Below, piece after piece: positions 12,801-14,077 of a DNA stretch of 14,077 nucleotides (positions are counted from its first letter, which is position 1; the number at the start of each line of letters is the position of its first letter). The stretch comes from Defluviitaleaceae bacterium (GTDB taxonomy: Bacteria > Bacillota > Clostridia > Lachnospirales > WRAX01), in NCBI GenBank assembly GCA_009781815.1, contig WQVB01000012.1:1-14077 (forward strand), read 5' to 3'. The notes under the pieces are model-generated. The model was not told the DNA's origin and made no database searches. It saw only the letters and a program-made list of their open reading frames with translations. A program made the position numbers and the translations under genes.

Positions 12801-14077
12801 ACACAAGGGCAGATACAGATGCCATCGACTCTAGCTTTGTAACCTTTTTGATTATGGATGAAGACGACTTCCCTGGTGCTACAGTATACGACTCACGCAC
12901 ATACACGGTTTTTGCTATTTGGGCTAGAGACACAAACGGCAACGGCATCCCTGATTTTCAAGAAAACACTATGAGTGTTCGCTATTTTCCTAATGGCGGC
13001 CTTGGGGATGTTCCTGTTGATAACTTCCCCTATGGTATACCAACCGAAAGCAACCCTTATGCCAACTTGGCTACTATTTTAGGCAATGTAGGCGGGCTTA
13101 ACCGTGTAGGGTTTACTTGGGCAGGCTGGAACACAGCTGAAAACGGAAGCGGCACGCAATTTGTTGCAGGCGACCAAGTAGAGCTTAATGATGATTTAAT
13201 ACTTTTTGCACAATGGAACCCTAACCTATACCCTATTGTTTTTATGGATTTTGACCCTATAGCAGATGAGGTAATAGCTACACCTATTAGAACGGTGCAG
13301 GCTTATTTTGACATCCAAATAGGAGATGCTGCCAACGAGGCGGTGCAATCTAACATTGACAACGGTTTAGTGCCATTAGTGCCAACGGACCCAACACCGC
13401 CAAATATTGGCTGGGTGTTTGTAGGGTGGACGACGGACGGCACGGATTTGTTCAACCGAGAAGCGGTAGCTAATTTGTATATGAGAGCTGCTGGTGGCTT
13501 AACATTCACAGCTGTTTATGTGGAGGCTGCAAGCTCGACGGTTATCTTTGACCTTAACGGCGGCTCGCTAGCACCAGGTGTTAGCAACTTTAGGCAAGGG
13601 CAGCCAGCTGCTACGTTTGTAGCGCCTATACCTACACGTGAAGGCTATACATTTACAGGCTGGCAATTAAACGGCAACGCTAACCAAACAACATTGACAA
13701 ACGAGACTGACCCCACAGCAGACCCTGCAAACGGCACTTTTGGTGTTGAAAGCACTATAACCGTTTATGCAGCTATGTGGGATGCAAATAGCTATGATGT
13801 TGTTTTCCTAGACGTGGCACCTGGCACCGAAGAGATAGTCAGCACGGTGTCGGTTGATTTTGATACGGTAATTGGCGTTGCAAATGTGCCTGCAGATAGA
13901 GCAAACCCTGTTGGTTATACCTTTGTAGGGTGGACAGACGGAGTAGGGGTGTTTAGCCAATCTGAAGTCGGTGCCATGATAATGAATGTTGTTGGCGGTA
14001 TGACATTTATGGCAGTGTATGCCGAAATTGTGCCAGCAACAGTAATGTTCGACTTTGCAGGAGGAACAGACGGCACA
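9893..14077 (+). CDS. Secreted BspA-type leucine-rich-repeat protein with InlB/Flg_new repeats, 3' end beyond the window
   Basis: The frame is open from GTG 9893 (AGGAGG at 9878-9883, 9-nt spacing) to the window edge, 1395 codons. A Lys/Arg-rich start and a hydrophobic stretch give a signal peptide, with likely cleavage after PVNVQAS (~42). Three LRR_5 blocks follow (~76-250, ~305-470, ~530-665) with typical LTSIVLP...LETIGQTAF units. The first two close with SGAPW...W caps and the third with a NAPFGA remnant. A beta-sandwich-like region (~722-812) precedes six InlB/Flg_new repeats and the start of a seventh (VTFNGN...FIGWTT...LYAAW). Two DxNxNGxPD motifs (near 902 and 1017) resemble calcium-binding thrombospondin type-3 units. 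No cysteine is visible, as usual for exported Gram-positive proteins. Probably a surface adhesin. The anchor (sortase motif or SLH domains) would lie past the edge. Confidence 0.93.
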   Translation, partial: MKNQQRKSTMFKRAIALLLTMLMVAGVLPGGLAAPVNVQASTLSAADTIPWLHFQEIAGGTEIRITGFELIPGVSPTAITIPAEINGLPVTEIGNNAFASTGLVTAVFEAGSQVRSLGNSAFRANPLITMTLPDTVLTIGADVFRANSQMTSITVPAGLHSIGNNVFNESRLVSIDLSHTAITVIPAGAFAQVTTLNEVLLPNGLTTIETNAFNNAFGSQFQSIVIPPSVTTINGNSTFNALRSNTVIDLSAHAPGSISGAPWYGFNGIVRWSDSGNDNDSIFVFNPATGMIAGIKESVANPAPNGSLDIVIPTEIYVNGVPHPVLGIADGAFGSRPSNQRLGSVDFEPGHTMTAIPTQAFRGSLHMSSITNMPDSITYIGLSAFRQTDLTSIVLPQSLETIGQTAFRTVPLTSITFPPNLQVIGPEAFMDGGDNFATVIFEGDAITTIAPTAFDRNPSLANIHIEQMDRDTVSGAPWGAGSAVIHWRDYLVAPEVVTDDTGLWSFNTRTNTILSYLGNDVGGVHAVGPSLDLVVPSVLYFAGNEFNITAFGDPAAASTGTVIPAPRQVGSLTFSDGITHINVNSSRNVAIGTLNLGNTVQAIGNDAFLGSGLTSVDLPTSIRTIGAFAFANNQITGELVIPGMATNVGTTAFNNNPDINRVTVRQYRLQPSDGVYDPANNLFLLAPANVANNAPFGAVNANEALGGNGVFFMDDPMPIYTVEVIRNTTTDATDNRVTIRLTVRMNNNLTIQSVTAPAGMPDITVIQQPTTGHSSWIVEMVVDEYDGNGVYNFITTYLGGAVTYNHAVTVDEFNYRVTFNGNSQTTGVPPQIDRYFIQGFTLMPLPDENGMTRDQAVFIGWTTEESPAVVTSLLEENALNLRSSITFGTESITLYAAWAEDLDNNGVPDYLEGRFTVFFDGNGATEGLSPNAIGELFDGDRVDLPGRGTLAMDGYVFLTWSTESTPNRVYTRADTDAIDSSFVTFLIMDEDDFPGATVYDSRTYTVFAIWARDTNGNGIPDFQENTMSVRYFPNGGLGDVPVDNFPYGIPTESNPYANLATILGNVGGLNRVGFTWAGWNTAENGSGTQFVAGDQVELNDDLILFAQWNPNLYPIVFMDFDPIADEVIATPIRTVQAYFDIQIGDAANEAVQSNIDNGLVPLVPTDPTPPNIGWVFVGWTTDGTDLFNREAVANLYMRAAGGLTFTAVYVEAASSTVIFDLNGGSLAPGVSNFRQGQPAATFVAPIPTREGYTFTGWQLNGNANQTTLTNETDPTADPANGTFGVESTITVYAAMWDANSYDVVFLDVAPGTEEIVSTVSVDFDTVIGVANVPADRANPVGYTFVGWTDGVGVFSQSEVGAMIMNVVGGMTFMAVYAEIVPATVMFDFAGGTDGT

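Noticed and set aside
10054..13509. Several minus-strand open frames (10054-10308, 10336-10536, 10555-10827, 11050-11277, 13303-13509)
   Set aside because: All lie opposite the continuous plus-strand frame of the LRR/InlB protein and mirror its repeats.

Overview
The window looks like the chromosome of a low-to-moderate GC Bacillota, most likely a clostridial anaerobe. The evidence is AGGAGG-type ribosome binding sites, GTG and TTG starts, frequent ATA and AGA codons, a WalJ-type hydrolase, and a GH18 hydrolase behind a copper-amine-oxidase-like domain. Genus cannot be told from the sequence alone. No tRNA, rRNA, CRISPR array, transposase or phage gene is visible.

Layout. (1) 1-1352, minus strand: a compact operon of two paralogous small membrane proteins followed by a zinc-ribbon protein that runs off the left edge. 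Each junction is a 17-nt overlap, and the first gene may be leaderless. (2) 1570-2232, minus strand: an SSB-like OB-fold protein, transcribed away from a membrane-anchored GH18 glycosidase (2433-4280, plus) whose best-supported start is a rare ATA codon. (3) 4475-5428: a CaCA-family Na+/Ca2+ antiporter starting at TTG, then a two-gene mini-operon of a 58-aa winged-helix-like protein and a 64-aa two-helix membrane protein (5671-6043). (4) 6506-7807 murA and 8233-9033 walJ, two cell-envelope genes. (5) 9129-9290, a tiny Gly/Arg/Cys/aromatic-rich protein followed by a mobile-element-like palindrome and a terminator. (6) From 9893 to beyond the right edge, a giant secreted BspA-type leucine-rich-repeat protein with InlB/Flg_new repeats, driven by a perfect-consensus promoter.

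Much of the coding content serves the envelope: peptidoglycan precursor synthesis (MurA), a hydrolase whose relatives are linked to wall homeostasis and DNA repair (WalJ), an anchored GH18 enzyme, an adhesin-like surface protein and several small membrane proteins.

The most unusual content is intergenic. Three copies of one hairpin element (4290-4373, 6110-6191, 6230-6356) have perfect 13-15 bp closing stems whose sequences differ between copies while pairing is kept. Each encloses the same two C-rich motifs separated by exactly 24 nt. In two copies these 24 nt are the same and in the third they are unrelated. This suggests a structured RNA or an element spread by structure. Separate families of palindromic repeats with shared GTCATCC/GGATGAC ends fill the gaps at 1428-1524, 5434-5585 and 7901-8190, and a 144-bp TA-ended palindrome lies at 9327-9470.
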